NCBI GenBank assembly: GCA_030490835.1 | Contig: CM059971.1 | Span: 2,984,545 to 3,048,544 of the forward strand | DNA from: Annona cherimola | Lineage: Eukaryota; Streptophyta; Magnoliopsida; Magnoliales; Annonaceae | Length of the DNA stretch: 64,000 nt | Direction: 5' to 3' | In this document: positions 10,863 through 23,412 of the stretch, in pieces | How positions within the stretch are numbered: the first letter of the stretch is position 1 | Layout of the letters: every line of letters starts with the position of its first letter | The notes under the pieces: generated by a model | What the model was told of the DNA's origin: nothing | The model's input: only the letters and a program-made list of their open reading frames with translations | The model's database searches: none | Program-made: the position numbers and the translations under genes

Positions 10863-13075
10863 AACAAGCAAAGCATGAAGGTCTAGCATGCCTGCACGAT
10901 GAGCAGATATAATGTGGCTAATCATCTTCAGTCTGCTTTGAGGTCTTACGGCATCTGTTTTGCAGTCTCGTATTGGGATTGTGAGTATGGCAAGGCCTCC
11001 TGTCAGCTTGCCATGTCCTAAATCTAGATGCAAAGGCATTTGTTTCTGTCTGCAGAGTGTCGCTAACTTTACTAGAAGAAACTCTCTATCAATTTGCAGC
11101 CAGCCCAGGGTATAGCGTAGCAGTAGTTACAACATTGGCTGGCTCCGGTTTGAGTTCTCTATTGCCTCTAGGTAATAACCAAAGATGGTATCGTTTACCA
11201 TTCATGTTGTGACAAGGGGTTGGGACAGGTTATATAGGTTGCAGGCTAACATTAACAGTGAACCATAAAAGGATCTAAACCTTAACCTGTTTACAACTCA
11301 TTTGTAAATTTATAATCGCCTCAATTCATATAACTCAGTTTTAGGCCCACTGAACAAGCTAGGCCAATTCTGCAAGAGGAAAGGCTGGGTAAGTCGGTGG
11401 TTTTCTTCCTCGTTCTTATAGAAGAATAATAACAAAAAGCTAAGACGATTCTCCAAAACAGTGATCTGGAAAAAGCATTGGAGAGATTTGATGCTTTCTT
11501 GTGGTAAATAATGAAAATTTATATTTTTTCCTTTTCCTTTTTCTGTTTCTTTTTCCTTTTTTTTGTATACATTTCTGAAGGTGCCAGGCTTCCCTGACCC
11601 AATAAGGCAAATCAAAATATCACAATCGTAACCTTATTATCACTACCTTTCTTGTGACCCTTCCCCCTTTGGGTACTCTAATAATAATAATAATGATAAA
11701 CACCTACCTCCACGTACTACTTCCCTGCCAGTTCTACGTTGCACTTCGTGCAAACGTTATCCAACAGAGATATCCACCCACCATGCTTTTCTGGCAGGTT
11801 CTGAGCTTGCAGCCATAAGCAAGTTCCGCCATGAGCTTCAACTTTTAATCTACACAACTCTGAGCTCCAACTTCTAATCCACACGACTCTGGAAGCTTTC
11901 CAGCCATTGTTTCTGCAGCTGAATATAATGTTCCAACATTCTCATTTGACTCAGAATGCTAAGGTCGAGTAAATTAAGTAACCAAGTGTTTCAGTTGCTT
12001 TAGTGGTGTTAACAGCTGAGAGAATGAAGGCCGTAGATTTGGATCACTGCATAAACAATAACATATGTCACACTAAAAGTTTTGTTTATATGGAGCGAAT
12101 TAAAGAAACTGTACAACTTATTTATTTAGAGTTTAATTTAATAGAACCCATTCCACCGAATTCAATTCATGGAACCTCTCTGTTTGAGCCAATCTGACTG
12201 TTTCATTTAGGGTCCTTTTGTGAAGATATAAAAGTGATAAGTGGATAGGTGAAGATGGGAAAAACTTTTAAGAACTAATAGAATAATATGATATAATGGG
12301 AGTAGTGATTAAAAGTAAAGAGAATAAAGTTATAATAGATAGGTTAGTTATATAGAAAGATGTAATATTGAAACATCGAGGTAATAACAAAAAAAATAGG
12401 GTATTTAGATAGTTAAGATGTTAAATCATATTAAAGATGTGTAGGAAGGAATGAGAATTTTTTAAAAAAACTTTCATCTGTTGCCCAACTTAAACCTTTA
12501 TAATCATTTTTTTAATCAAAAGTGCACATTTCATTACATAGGTCATTATCATTTAAATGTCAATATAATCACATTAAAATTGTTTTGTAGTTATAAAAAT
12601 CTTAAAACTTTTAACAAACATCTCCTAAAATATTCTTCCTATAAAAATAAATGATTCTATAAATGACAGCAACATTCTAATGCTTGTATGAATGGTCAAA
12701 TTTTACAATTTACACATGATCCACATCTTATTTAAAGATAAGAACATACAGAACTTATATTCAAATGATTCTTCATATCATAATTAAAAGAATTCATGTT
12801 AAATATAATGATAGGAATGAATTTTAATTAATTATCGAGGCATCAATGTAGGCCCAAGTAGCAAGGTTCCACAAATTCGATTTTGTGAAACCAGTTCGAG
12901 TCTATGGGAACTCATTATTATGGGGGAAATTCATATTTGCCAAGAATGCAGATAAAACTTTCATAGGCAAATAAAATAGGGCAAGCATCATGCATGGATT
13001 TAGTAAGATAGGGGCATATTCATCTACTATAAAATCAAAACATAACTGATCTCGTTTGCAATTTATTGCACTTAA
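10863..13075. other. Intergenic DNA between the convergent membrane-protein and Raf-like genes
   Basis: No coding exon recognised on either strand. About 12207-12490 is a decayed Tourist-like MITE (blocks aagagaataaagttataat, agataggttagttatatag). This stretch was searched by eye on the minus strand for the missing last exon of the Raf-like gene without success. Confidence 0.5.
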
Positions 13076-13092
13076 AGAGGGTCTAATTCAGT

Positions 13093-13122
13093 AGCTGACC
13101 TCGCCTAAGTGGGAAATGGCTT

Positions 13123-13158
<36 letters not shown>
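13093..13158 (+). mobile_element. 5'-truncated SINE with an (ATG)n tail
   Basis: A 66-bp insert starts agctgacctcgcctaagtgg and ends in about 12 ATG units. It is flanked by a perfect 17-bp duplication agagggtctaattcagt (13076-13092 and 13159-13175). The body resembles the 3' end of widespread Au-type plant SINEs as I remember it (..gacccc.cctaagtggg..aaggctt followed by a trinucleotide tail). Only the 3' end is present, as expected for a 5'-truncated retroposition. Confidence 0.75.
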
Positions 13159-13159
<1 letters not shown>

Positions 13160-13193
13160 GAGGGTCTAATTCAGTCCTTTCTAGTGTACTTGA

Positions 13194-13430
13194 TGCAGAT
13201 CATGGTTGTGATAAGACCAATGTCTTATTAGTTATCAGGGTTTCTTTATGTTTGAAATTTCTGTTATTTTTAGGATTTGTTATGTTTATGTTGGATGGAC
13301 AGTTTACATTGTCTCTTGAGATATTTCTTTTTAAGTTTTTATGATGAAGATCATGATTGTGATGAGACCGATGTCTTATTAGGGTTTCTTTATATTCGAA
13401 ATTCTGTCATTTTAGGATTTTTTTTTTATC
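13194..13430. repeat. Tandem duplication, about 148-bp unit
   Basis: The block agatcatggttgtgataaga at 13197 recurs as agatcatgattgtgatgaga at about 13348. Each copy is followed by ccaatgtcttattag or ccgatgtcttattag and by a related ttaggattt tail. Confidence 0.85.
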
Positions 13431-15757
13431 CAGCAGTTTAGATTATCTCTAGCATTATTTCTAATTTTAGATTTCTTATTAAAGAAATTAACACATTGCT
13501 TGTTGTTTAAGTCTAGGGGTTTGGGACTTTTCTCATAAATAGTTTTCTTGTTCAATTTTTTTCTAAAAGAAAAAAAAATTTTCATGCGAGCTTATGATTG
13601 AGTTACAAATTGAAATTTCTTTGAGATTTTCTCAAAGCCTGTAAGTCATGAACCTTTTCCAAGATTTCATGCTGTAGGCTAGTAGCCTACTAAACAGCAC
13701 AAGCTGTAGGGTGTGAGCCTTTCTTCACCCAATCTTGTAGAATCAGAATCATACCTCTGCCAGCAGTCCCGACATGATCTGTGCAACCATTGGATCAACC
13801 TCACTTGGGATTTCAAGGCGTCTATTTTGGAACCCAACAGCTCCTACTACCTGCATTGGGTTCATCCCACTCCAAGGCATGCGTAAGGTAGCCAGCTCCC
13901 ATAGTATCACACCAAAGCTGTACACATCACATCTGCAAACATAACACAATTCAGTAACTGGTGAGAAAATGGATCACAGAATTGGATATAAAGTTTAAAG
14001 GCATGGCCAATCTTGACTCACTTCTCATTAGATGGTTCATTTCTTAGAACTTCTGTGCCATCCATTCTGGCTGGAGTTCAAAGGAAAGAATTTAAGTGGA
14101 TTACAGAAGCACTTGAAGAATGTTGTATGTGCAAAGCAACAAAAACAGGTGTATGTTAGAAATAATGTGTGCGTCCAAGTTCTGAAAAAGGATACGGAAC
14201 ATGTACAGGAAGCATGAACCTTGTCAAACCTTGATAGGCATTATTAGAGCAAATGATGCAACTGTCGAAGAAAGGACTTTAGGATCGGGTAGGTTATTAA
14301 TGGGTCCGAAAGAAAGATTTGTAGGTGATATTTCATGTGTATCACAAAACCAGCAATCGCCAGCAGTTTACTTTGCAAAACAAATACATTGCACAATAAA
14401 CCATGCAATCTAGGCCACAAAATATTCTTGCTTAAGAGGAAGCATCTACTGTTGAATGATGATAGTCAAAAACAAAAAATGTCTATCCTCATATTAAAGA
14501 GGGGCACTTGGCTCAATCAATTCCAGTTCCAAATTGAAAGCAAAAGCAAAAGGCCAAAAATAAAATTTAGATGCAATCTGAGCAAACTGAAAGTTGTGAA
14601 TCTTCAAGAAACCATTAAATGATTACCGTTCCAGCAGCGGACTTTGAAGATAGAAATGTATGATGTTCAAACGTGATAAGCCAAAGTCACAGACCTGAAA
14701 ATGCACCAGAATCTATCAGAACTTTGCGTGCTTCCGCAACCATTTATATTTATCTACTAGCAAAAGAAATTCTCTATGCTAACAAGTTATATTTTAGCAT
14801 GTTTGCAAAATAGAACAGTAAGTACGCTGATCGCAATTATATCTTCTGATTTGCACATTTGCAAATTAGATCCTGTAAGTTTGCATTTTTTTTTGTTTGC
14901 AAAATAGACATTGACGTAAAACAGTAGTTTAGTTAACAGAAGGGTCTATTTTGCAAAAAATGCAAACATATGAGGTAATTTTGCAAAATTCTAAAAGAAG
15001 GCTAAAACGCCATTTCGCATACTTAGAGGATTTTTGCAAAAAACCCTGTCAAATTATTTTTCTCCTCTAAGTTTGCTTGTATATAAACAATTAACTAAAG
15101 AAGAAGGTTTGGACATACCAAAATTTAACAGTTTTTGACTCTCAAATGATGTTAAATATTTTATATAAAAGTTTCCAATCAAAGTGTATCGGGTATAATA
15201 AACATGTGCATATGGATGAATATGATAAATGATTTGGACTACATTCAATATCAAGTTATTTCTTGATAACATTTGCACTGCTGTCTCCTGTGTATGAAAC
15301 AGTTTTTTCTTTTTCTTCTTCTTCTTCTTCTTCTTTTTCTTTTTCTTTTTCTTTTTTTAGTTTACCAATAAAGTTCCAAATATTTCTCCATATTAGGAAC
15401 CCTCCCTCCAAACCACTGATTTTCCACTTTCTTGCACATCTTCAAACCGTTGATTTTCTGCTTTCTAGCATCATTGTGAGATTCGACCAAGAATGTCAAT
15501 CAGATCAAGTGGTTCAAGGATCATGTAACAGCTTAAAAACTGTAAATAATTACACTTTTACTAAAAAATATTAATAGCAACAGTTAATAGTGACAAAATT
15601 AATCATAGTTAATGTTGGATGATGGATGGTAAGCTATATGTCAATAAATCTGATAAGAGTTAATCCACTGAGGCACTCTGGTTCAAATATCAATTAAGAA
15701 TGGAAAAACGGAACACCAAAAATTAGCATGCAACAAACTGGATTAATCAAAAAAGAA

Positions 15758-15980
15758 ATCATATGGGAAATAGAAAATATAAAATATACCAATCATTGGT
15801 CCACCAAAACAACAAAGTTACAAAATTTAATGATGATGATGACGACGACGACAACAACAACAATAATATTAAATCATATGGGAAATAGAAAATGTACCAA
15901 TCATTGGTCCACCAAAACAACAGCTACAAAATTTAATGATGACGATAATGACAAAGACAACAACAACAATAATAATATTA
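15758..15980. repeat. Tandem duplication with microsatellites (Raf-like gene intron)
   Basis: Two units of about 110 bp each contain atcatatgggaaatagaaaa, accaatcattggtccaccaa and a trinucleotide run (gatgatgacgacgacaacaa type). Confidence 0.85.
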
Positions 15981-16674
15981 TCATGTTAATATCTTTCTTG
16001 AGATGCATATGTGTCAACATACCTTCACCACCCAATTTTTGTCAACAAGCAAATTTGGGGTCTTCAGATCTCGATGAACAATAGTAGGATGGCTTGTGTG
16101 TAAGTAATTCATCCCTTTGGCCTGGAAGTGGAAAACCCAAACCTACGTCAAAGCTGCTAGAGTTAGTGGCTACAAAAAAAGGTAATTGAAAAAATTGTTA
16201 CCACATCCAAAGCCATTCTCAGACGCCGCTTTTCATCTAGTTGAACAGCTGGGCGATGCAGCAACTTGTACAAACTACCTCTGTTGGCAGACAAAATAGC
16301 ATCACAAGAAAAAATCATCCCAGATGGTATAGCAACGTTATTTTTTTTTCCAACGAAGTAAGATTAACTTCTGTGTAGTGTACTAGATTCGGTATGATAG
16401 TACCTCTGGTGAAAGGAACTTCCAAGAGGAAACTTTAAATTAAGATCAAACACAGAACTTTAAAGGTTCAGTTGAAGGTAAAAGGTTACAAAACATACAC
16501 CAAGGCCCAGCAGCAAAAATTACACGGGTGCTGGTGCTGGATTTGATCCATAAAGAGACTAAAAGGTGTTATGCAAACTAGTAATGTAAGCTTACATGAT
16601 GAAAAGTATCCAATAACAGTAATAATGTCTGGAAAGAACTTCATAGAGAAATCTCAAAATTAATGGCCCATTTG

Positions 16675-16953
16675 TCATTTAGTAAAAGTTAAAAAAAAAA
16701 AAAAAAAAAACCACATATATTCCCGATTCGTCCTGCACAACTTTTGATAAGATTTGACATTTTAACTATCTCATTATCCTACTTTTTTATTATTATTAAT
16801 ACCTCTGTGTTCTGATAATTTTTTTCCTGTTTTTTCATATAACTACCCTGTCTATTTTGTCTTCATTCTTTTTACTCCTAATTATTAACCCTATTATACC
16901 ACATCGCACACTCACTCTCTCAAAAAATTCCTCCCCCCCCCCCCCCCCCCCCC
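16675..16953. repeat. Decayed Tourist-like MITE and homopolymer runs (Raf-like gene intron)
   Basis: Family blocks ataactaccctgtctatttt and ctcctaattattaacccta are present but clear termini are lost. An A run (about 16691-16710) and a C run (about 16933-16953) lie in the same intron; both are assembly risks. Confidence 0.55.
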
Positions 16954-18317
16954 TGAAAAAAACAAAAAGCCTCTTACCAGATAGACCCTGAGATCAAGCA
17001 CACCACTTTCAGCAGTCGGTTCATGGTAAAATGTTCCAAACAATCAAGCGAAAGTCCAGCGGCAAAAATGACATGGCTATCAGTCGTGAAGTAAGCTTCG
17101 ATGATGACAAGCATGCACTAACAGTAATAATTTCAAAATCGCACTAAAAGAAAGTGCAATTTCTTTACAAACCTAGGAAGGAACTCTGTCAGTATTGAAA
17201 GATTGGGAGGACGGGTGACAGCTCCCATGAAAAGAACAACATTTGGATGTCGCAGCCTTAGCATAATCCTAATCTGCATAATTGAAGATATCACGTTGGA
17301 TGGATTTCACAAAACTAAGCCAATGGCTCATATCCATAACAATCCATAGTCTGAGGTAAGATTAAAGTAGGTGACCCATGCCTCGAATCTGAACTGCTCT
17401 AATGCATCGCCTGAGACATCTTGGTCCAAGAATTTCTTCACAGCAACTTCCTGTCATGCCAATTTTTATGCCAAGCATTAGCATCCATTTGCTTTATCAT
17501 AACTCCTATCTGAACTTCTAAAGAAACATTACAAACCCTGACTTTTGGTGGTTCATTGCAGATTTTACTATTTTAGTCTACATTATCAATCCAAGGTCCA
17601 AAGTAATGGAAATTTTCTCAACATACAATAGCTGAACCAGACATTGAACTAGGAAGATCTTCTGTGTTCACAGAGAATCTGCAGGCACGTGGAGAAATAT
17701 CTTTGGCAGGAAGTGGTTGATGGGCATGCAGTCACGGAGAATCCAGAGGCAGACAAGTAAGAAGCAGTCTTTGATGGGTTGGTGTCAGTTTGTAGGTTTG
17801 CCTGTGAAGAAGGTGAACAAGCTCTAGAAATCTGTTTCGTTTTTTGTTTGTATATATATTTTTTGGTTATTCTGGAAATGTCTCAAAGGATAGCCAACAT
17901 TTTCACTTACTATTTATCCAAGAACATAGGTGGATTTACATGGAGTTGGGTGGGGATAATTGGCCCTTTGAAAGTTCAAAAATCATATAATCCCCATCGA
18001 AACCTTGAAAATTTTCAAGATAATTGTTTATGTTGACACAATTGCCTCCTTTCAAATAACCATATCCTTCAATACACAGATTTCGTACAAACATCATGGT
18101 AACTACTCATTGTAACAAGCAAAGAGCTAAAATCAACAATAGAAATCCTTCAGAAAATAAGAATATTAGCTAAATAGATCTTTTAATAACCAACGGACAG
18201 TAAAATTTTTGTTTTAGAATCACCTGAAAGTTCATTGCAATCAAGTCATCCATGAAAAAACAAATTCAGAATAACTGATAAGGACGATACTTATGTAATT
18301 GAACAAAACAAATATAG

Positions 18318-18595
18318 GTGATTAAAAAAACTTTTGAAAGAAAAGCTTTTGGTGTAAAACTCTTTAAAATGGGAGAAGTTATGTGATATGATAGGGGGTT
18401 AATGATAAGAAGTAAAGAGAATAAAGTTAAAATAGATAGGGTAGTTGTGGAGAAATGATTGAAAAGTGGGATAGTTATATAGGAAGTGAAAAACTAATTA
18501 AAAATGGGTAGTTGTAGAAAGTAAAAAAATTTTAGATTAAAAAGTTTTAAGTTGACAATTTTTCGTGTTTGTCAAACACACCACATGTCAAAAAA
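18318..18595. mobile_element. Tourist-like MITE (Raf-like gene intron)
   Basis: The right end gtttgtcaaacacaccaca and the interior blocks agagaataaagttaaaatag and atagggtagttgtggagaaa match the family. The left end is degenerate (taggtgattaaaaaaac). Confidence 0.6.
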
Positions 18596-20219
18596 TCTCT
18601 TACTTAAGAATCAAATTGATTTTCAGAACAGATGTAGGAACAAGATACTTGTGTTTTGATCTCCTATGCTTGTTTTGCATGTTCAGAAGGAATTTAACTC
18701 ATTATCACCATAAAAAAAAATTACTGCAACAGAATACATAAGCCAAATAAAATTTAAGTTTTATTTTAGTCATGACATTAATTTGTTATTACATTATTTT
18801 TGCATATTTCATTAAAAAAACCCATCATCATTAACAGAAACATCACTGTATTAAACAAATCATAACAATATCTGCCATTATTTAACTAATATATGAAGTA
18901 TGGAGCATTCTATAAAATATGGTTTATTATAGTGCAACTTACTGTGCCATTCCAATCAGCACGATAAACCTCCCCATACAAACCTGAAACATGCAACAAC
19001 CAAATCAACATAGACAAAAGAGCATGAAATATGATTATGCTAACTGTAATCCTCACATTACTTGGAGTGTGCTGTATTTGGATGATAATATTGATGTTGA
19101 GAAGAGGAAGTTCAAGCAAAGTTCAAAAATTCATTCAGAGAAAATCTAGGCATCTGAAGAAATATTCTTTCCATGAAAAGGAAGTTTGTATTGTTCACTG
19201 ACGCCATGGAGAAAGTACAAAATAAAAAGCTATAGGAAAAAAGAACCTAACAAATATAAGAAATCGAGAAACATCCAAAGCAACCAGTATGGGAAGAAGG
19301 AGAAGGACAAGTGAACTATAACTCAAGTAGTTAGGATTGAGTTAATTGACGTCAAAGGGCATGCATGAAGAGAAGGCCAAAAACATCCACGTAAAGAGAA
19401 CATGTAGTTATCCAAGGAACAGAGTCTAACCAAGGATACAGGTCAAGATAGACAATCACTCAAGTGGCATAAAATGAATCATTACTTCAGAAGCGACTTT
19501 ATGGTGACCATCACAATGAATCAGCACTACCTAAAAACAACAAAAAGTAGAAGAAAAAAAACTGTAGAAATAATAAAAATATGGATTATGCATATCTACC
19601 ATCAAGTTTCAATTTTGCACTTATATCACATGATTTTAAGTTTTGCATATTTTATTCTAAAGATGAAGGTACTTAGCAAATAGATCACTGCCATCATCCT
19701 CTATTACAAAAAACTAAAAACCATTCTAGCAAGAGACAAAACCATGAAAATATTCCTTATTTAATTAAATGCAGGAACCACTCAAAACCTTTTATTTTAA
19801 AATTTGTGTCTCAAAGACCTCTTCCTATCCCTGAGAGTGGTATACACTATACACCTAAGAAACCCTTAGATTTAATAAATCTTTCTTAAGAGTTGGTTTC
19901 TGATTGAGAACATGATTAGACCTTACTAGGCATTGCATTTAAATTAGGATTTATTGCATTCTGATGATGTCATTTCTTATTTTAATTAGGTGTGCAAACG
20001 GGGATGGGATTAACAACGCAACCTAATCCTAATTTTTGGAAAACAGGTCAACCTTGGGTTGGTCTTAAGTTGGCAAAATGGGCTAGAAATGAAGGTCAAT
20101 TTTTTTTTATTTTAAAAAAGAGTATGATATCTCCTACATGTTCCCTTCCTCATTCAAATTTCTACATCAATCTTCCCTCTTCTTCCACAGTCATATGCTT
20201 CTTTCATTGATTTAAGGCA

Positions 20220-21160
20220 TGCGATCCTACATCAGTTTGACAATTTGAAAAAAAAAATGAAAATATACTTTCCACCTTTTCTCAACCCCATTGATCGGAA
20301 TGACATTTAACTGCACTAACCAGTGACAACCTTACTTTTTCTTATTACTAACCATATTTACAATCAACCCTATCTTTTCATCCAGAAAGCATAATTGTAA
20401 TAAATTTATCCAGCTTATTTTCGGTTATTACAGACAACCTTCAATTATATTGCATCATTTTTCACTTCTCCAGATTGTTAATATTTTCATCTTTTTCTCC
20501 ATGTTTTTCACATTCCCCTAACACAGATTTTAATGTTTTAACACTTTCCATTGAGAAACAGACTGCCAACTGAAGGTTGTTGATAGGAAGGACCTACTTA
20601 CTATTTCCTACAACACGGGGGTTAAAAATCTTGATTCCAAGTTGCAAAATAAAAACTTCAAACACAAAACCTAAGTGGACTATGCAAAAAAAAAAAAAAA
20701 AAAAAAAAACCACAATTGAAGTATCAGTTTGGATACTTGAAAAAAGTAATGTAGAAAACATCAGCAACATCAAAGATAACATCAATTATAAGATGAGTAC
20801 ATTTAAAATGAATTGAGAGTGATGATATAGAATACATATAATAAAGGGAAAAACTAGAATTATCATGGTTAGTGAGACACATCAACTGCATTTATTATTA
20901 AGCTCCAAGCCTCCAACTCAATGGACCCAGTTCCACTGAATTGAATTTATGAAACCTCTTGGTTTGGGCCCATGTTGCTGATTAATCAAAATCCAATCCA
21001 ACCACTGTATTTACCATCGTTTGTTTATTTATTTATTTATTTTTGCAGATATGCCAACAAAGTTTGATCAATACTGCATCTGTGCCCCTAATTATGCAAA
21101 ACTTGCGAGTATTCCTAAATAGTTTGATAAATTTTGCAAATACAGCTGGGCTGTTAGACT
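20220..21160. other. Raf-like gene intron, no distinct feature
   Basis: Non-coding intron sequence with a 26-base A run near 20684-20709 and remnants of the tttgcaaatatgcc/ggtttgatcaa family (about 21045-21145) that also occurs at 27.5 kb. Confidence 0.5.
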
Positions 21161-23112
21161 GTCTCAATTGACTGGGATCAGTCCCATTGAATTGGAGGTC
21201 TTTATTATTTTCATATGGACTGCACTTTCATCGCCATTTCCACTAGATGCCAACTTGATGCTATACAGGAAGAAGTGGGAGAAGAGACAACAAGGCATCA
21301 CAGGCCTTTCAAATTCATTGCTTGATCTATTCCTAGAAGAAACACAAAAAAAGGAAAAAGAACAGAAAGTTACAAGCTTACCAAGTCCAATTCGTTCACC
21401 AATCTGAAGATCTTCCCAAGGAATTTCCCATTCTGCAACATCATCCGGCATCCGATTACTGCTTTCGCTGCTACTATTTGCATCAGGTAGATTAGTAGAC
21501 GTGGCTTCTATAACTTTGGCAATAGATTCGTTGTTCTTTTCTTGACCTGCTAATGAGGAAATATTTCTTTTTGCTTCAATGTATTTTGTAATGCTTCCTG
21601 CACTTTCTTGAAGGCACAATGCACCAACTCCAAAGCAGTTGGCAGGTGGTTTCTGTATTGCAATGGGTGCACAAGGTATCAGTTGCTCTTGAACCTGTTC
21701 ACTGTGTGGGCTTCTCAACCCCATGTCGGATGAATCTGCAACAGGAAATCATCCAATACATCTTTAGAATTCCCCAGTATAATAAGATGTTCACTTTTGG
21801 GATGGAAAAAAAAAAAGGCGGACTAACTGCATTGGCATCAATAGGAAAATATACATCTGAGCAATCCATACCTGGATTTCCCATGGAAAAATTTTGAATT
21901 GATTTCTGACAATCAGGTCTCCAAAAGGAAAAAGAAACATCTGTATCCTGCCCATGATTTTTTACTGACTCATCCGGCGCACATTCTTGATTGTTTCCAA
22001 AGTCAACAGGTTCAACACCAGGTATTTTCATCCCTTCTGTTATGCAGCTATCACCTTTCACCATTTCTTCTACCACCTCCTGTGGAGAACTTATATCAGA
22101 AAACAAACCTGGTGGAAGGGATGCACCACTTTCCAACAGTACAGCATGCAGCTTCTGTGCAAACTCTGGATCTTGTGCTGCACTGATCACATATTTGGAA
22201 ACATCTTTAACTTTCATTTCTTGTGCAGATGAAGCTGCTTCCTCCATTCCCAATAAGCTGACACCTGATCCACCTAATGTGGGAATAGGTTTCATCAATT
22301 CATCTTCAGACATTGCAGTTTGTTTTTTTCCAATAAGACCCATAACATCCTCTTGTTGTGAATAAGTTTGGGATGAATCACCTGATCCAGAACCAACTAA
22401 TTTCTGATCAAGATCGGTATTACAGGAAATTCCTTCCACTTTTCCCTGATTATTCACAAATTGGAAGTTAACCTTCTTATCAAGTGCCAAATACAGATCC
22501 TTGACCGTCTCCTCGATGTTGTTGGAGCTCATTATCTCAAATCCAGAGCTTTGAAGTTGGCTGCTAGGCATTTCAGCAGGAATTAATGTCCCTGGAGCTC
22601 CCATTAGATCAACGATGTACTCACTGACAACATTAAAAACTGAATTAGAAGATAAACATGTCATGCATGAAAGGAACCGCTGTTACATCTTGTATATCAA
22701 AAGGAATTAACAACAACACAAATTCTAGAAATAAGTAGCACATTACACTTTCAAGGTGGGATTATTCTAATGCCATAAAACAGGAAGTTCAGAGAAACCA
22801 TCCTTGTTAAAAGTTGCAACCCTGGAAAAAACAAAAAGATAAACAGCTGCCACCAATACTATAATTCATAGTCTCCATGAGCAATAACCCAGCCATGAAG
22901 AAATCAGTGCATCTGTCTTCGTGTAACTTTCATACATGAAGATAGTAATTGAAATCAAGAACGTGTAGAATTTCCAAAATTTTAAATTAAAACGTTGGAC
23001 ACAGATCTTCAGGTTATTGACTGTGGACAGAACTATGATTAAAAGAAAAGCCATGGAGCCCAAAATTCAAAATATTTTGGGGAAAGACATCACAACATGT
23101 TCTGTCTAGTCC

Positions 23113-23412
23113 ATAGATCTTCATGGCACTCAAAAGTTTTTTGGGCAAGGGCAGGTACTAATAATGTGGAAATGGAATTGCTTCCATAGCTCTTCATGGT
23201 ACTCAAAAGTTTTCAGGGAAATGATAGGCATTAATAATATGGAAAATGGAATTGCTATCTAAAATCTCCAAGAACGACTAGGTGGCTATCAAATTATGAA
23301 ACCAAGGATTAGGCCTACCATCTACCAAAAGAAAAAGGACAGCCCGGTGTGGAACTAGAAGTTTTGAGGGCAACGGTAGGAATAAATAGTATGCAAAATG
23401 GAATCACTATTC
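23113..23412. repeat. Three diverged copies of a short repeat (Raf-like gene intron 3)
   Basis: Units of about 65-75 bp contain actcaaaagttttttggg at about 23129, actcaaaagttttcaggg at about 23201 and a more diverged actagaagttttgaggg at about 23356. Each is followed by aat.atgtggaaatggaatt or a close variant. Confidence 0.75.

Noticed and set aside
13123..13344. 73-codon open frame beginning with a run of methionines
   Set aside because: The Met run is simply the (ATG)n tail of a truncated SINE.
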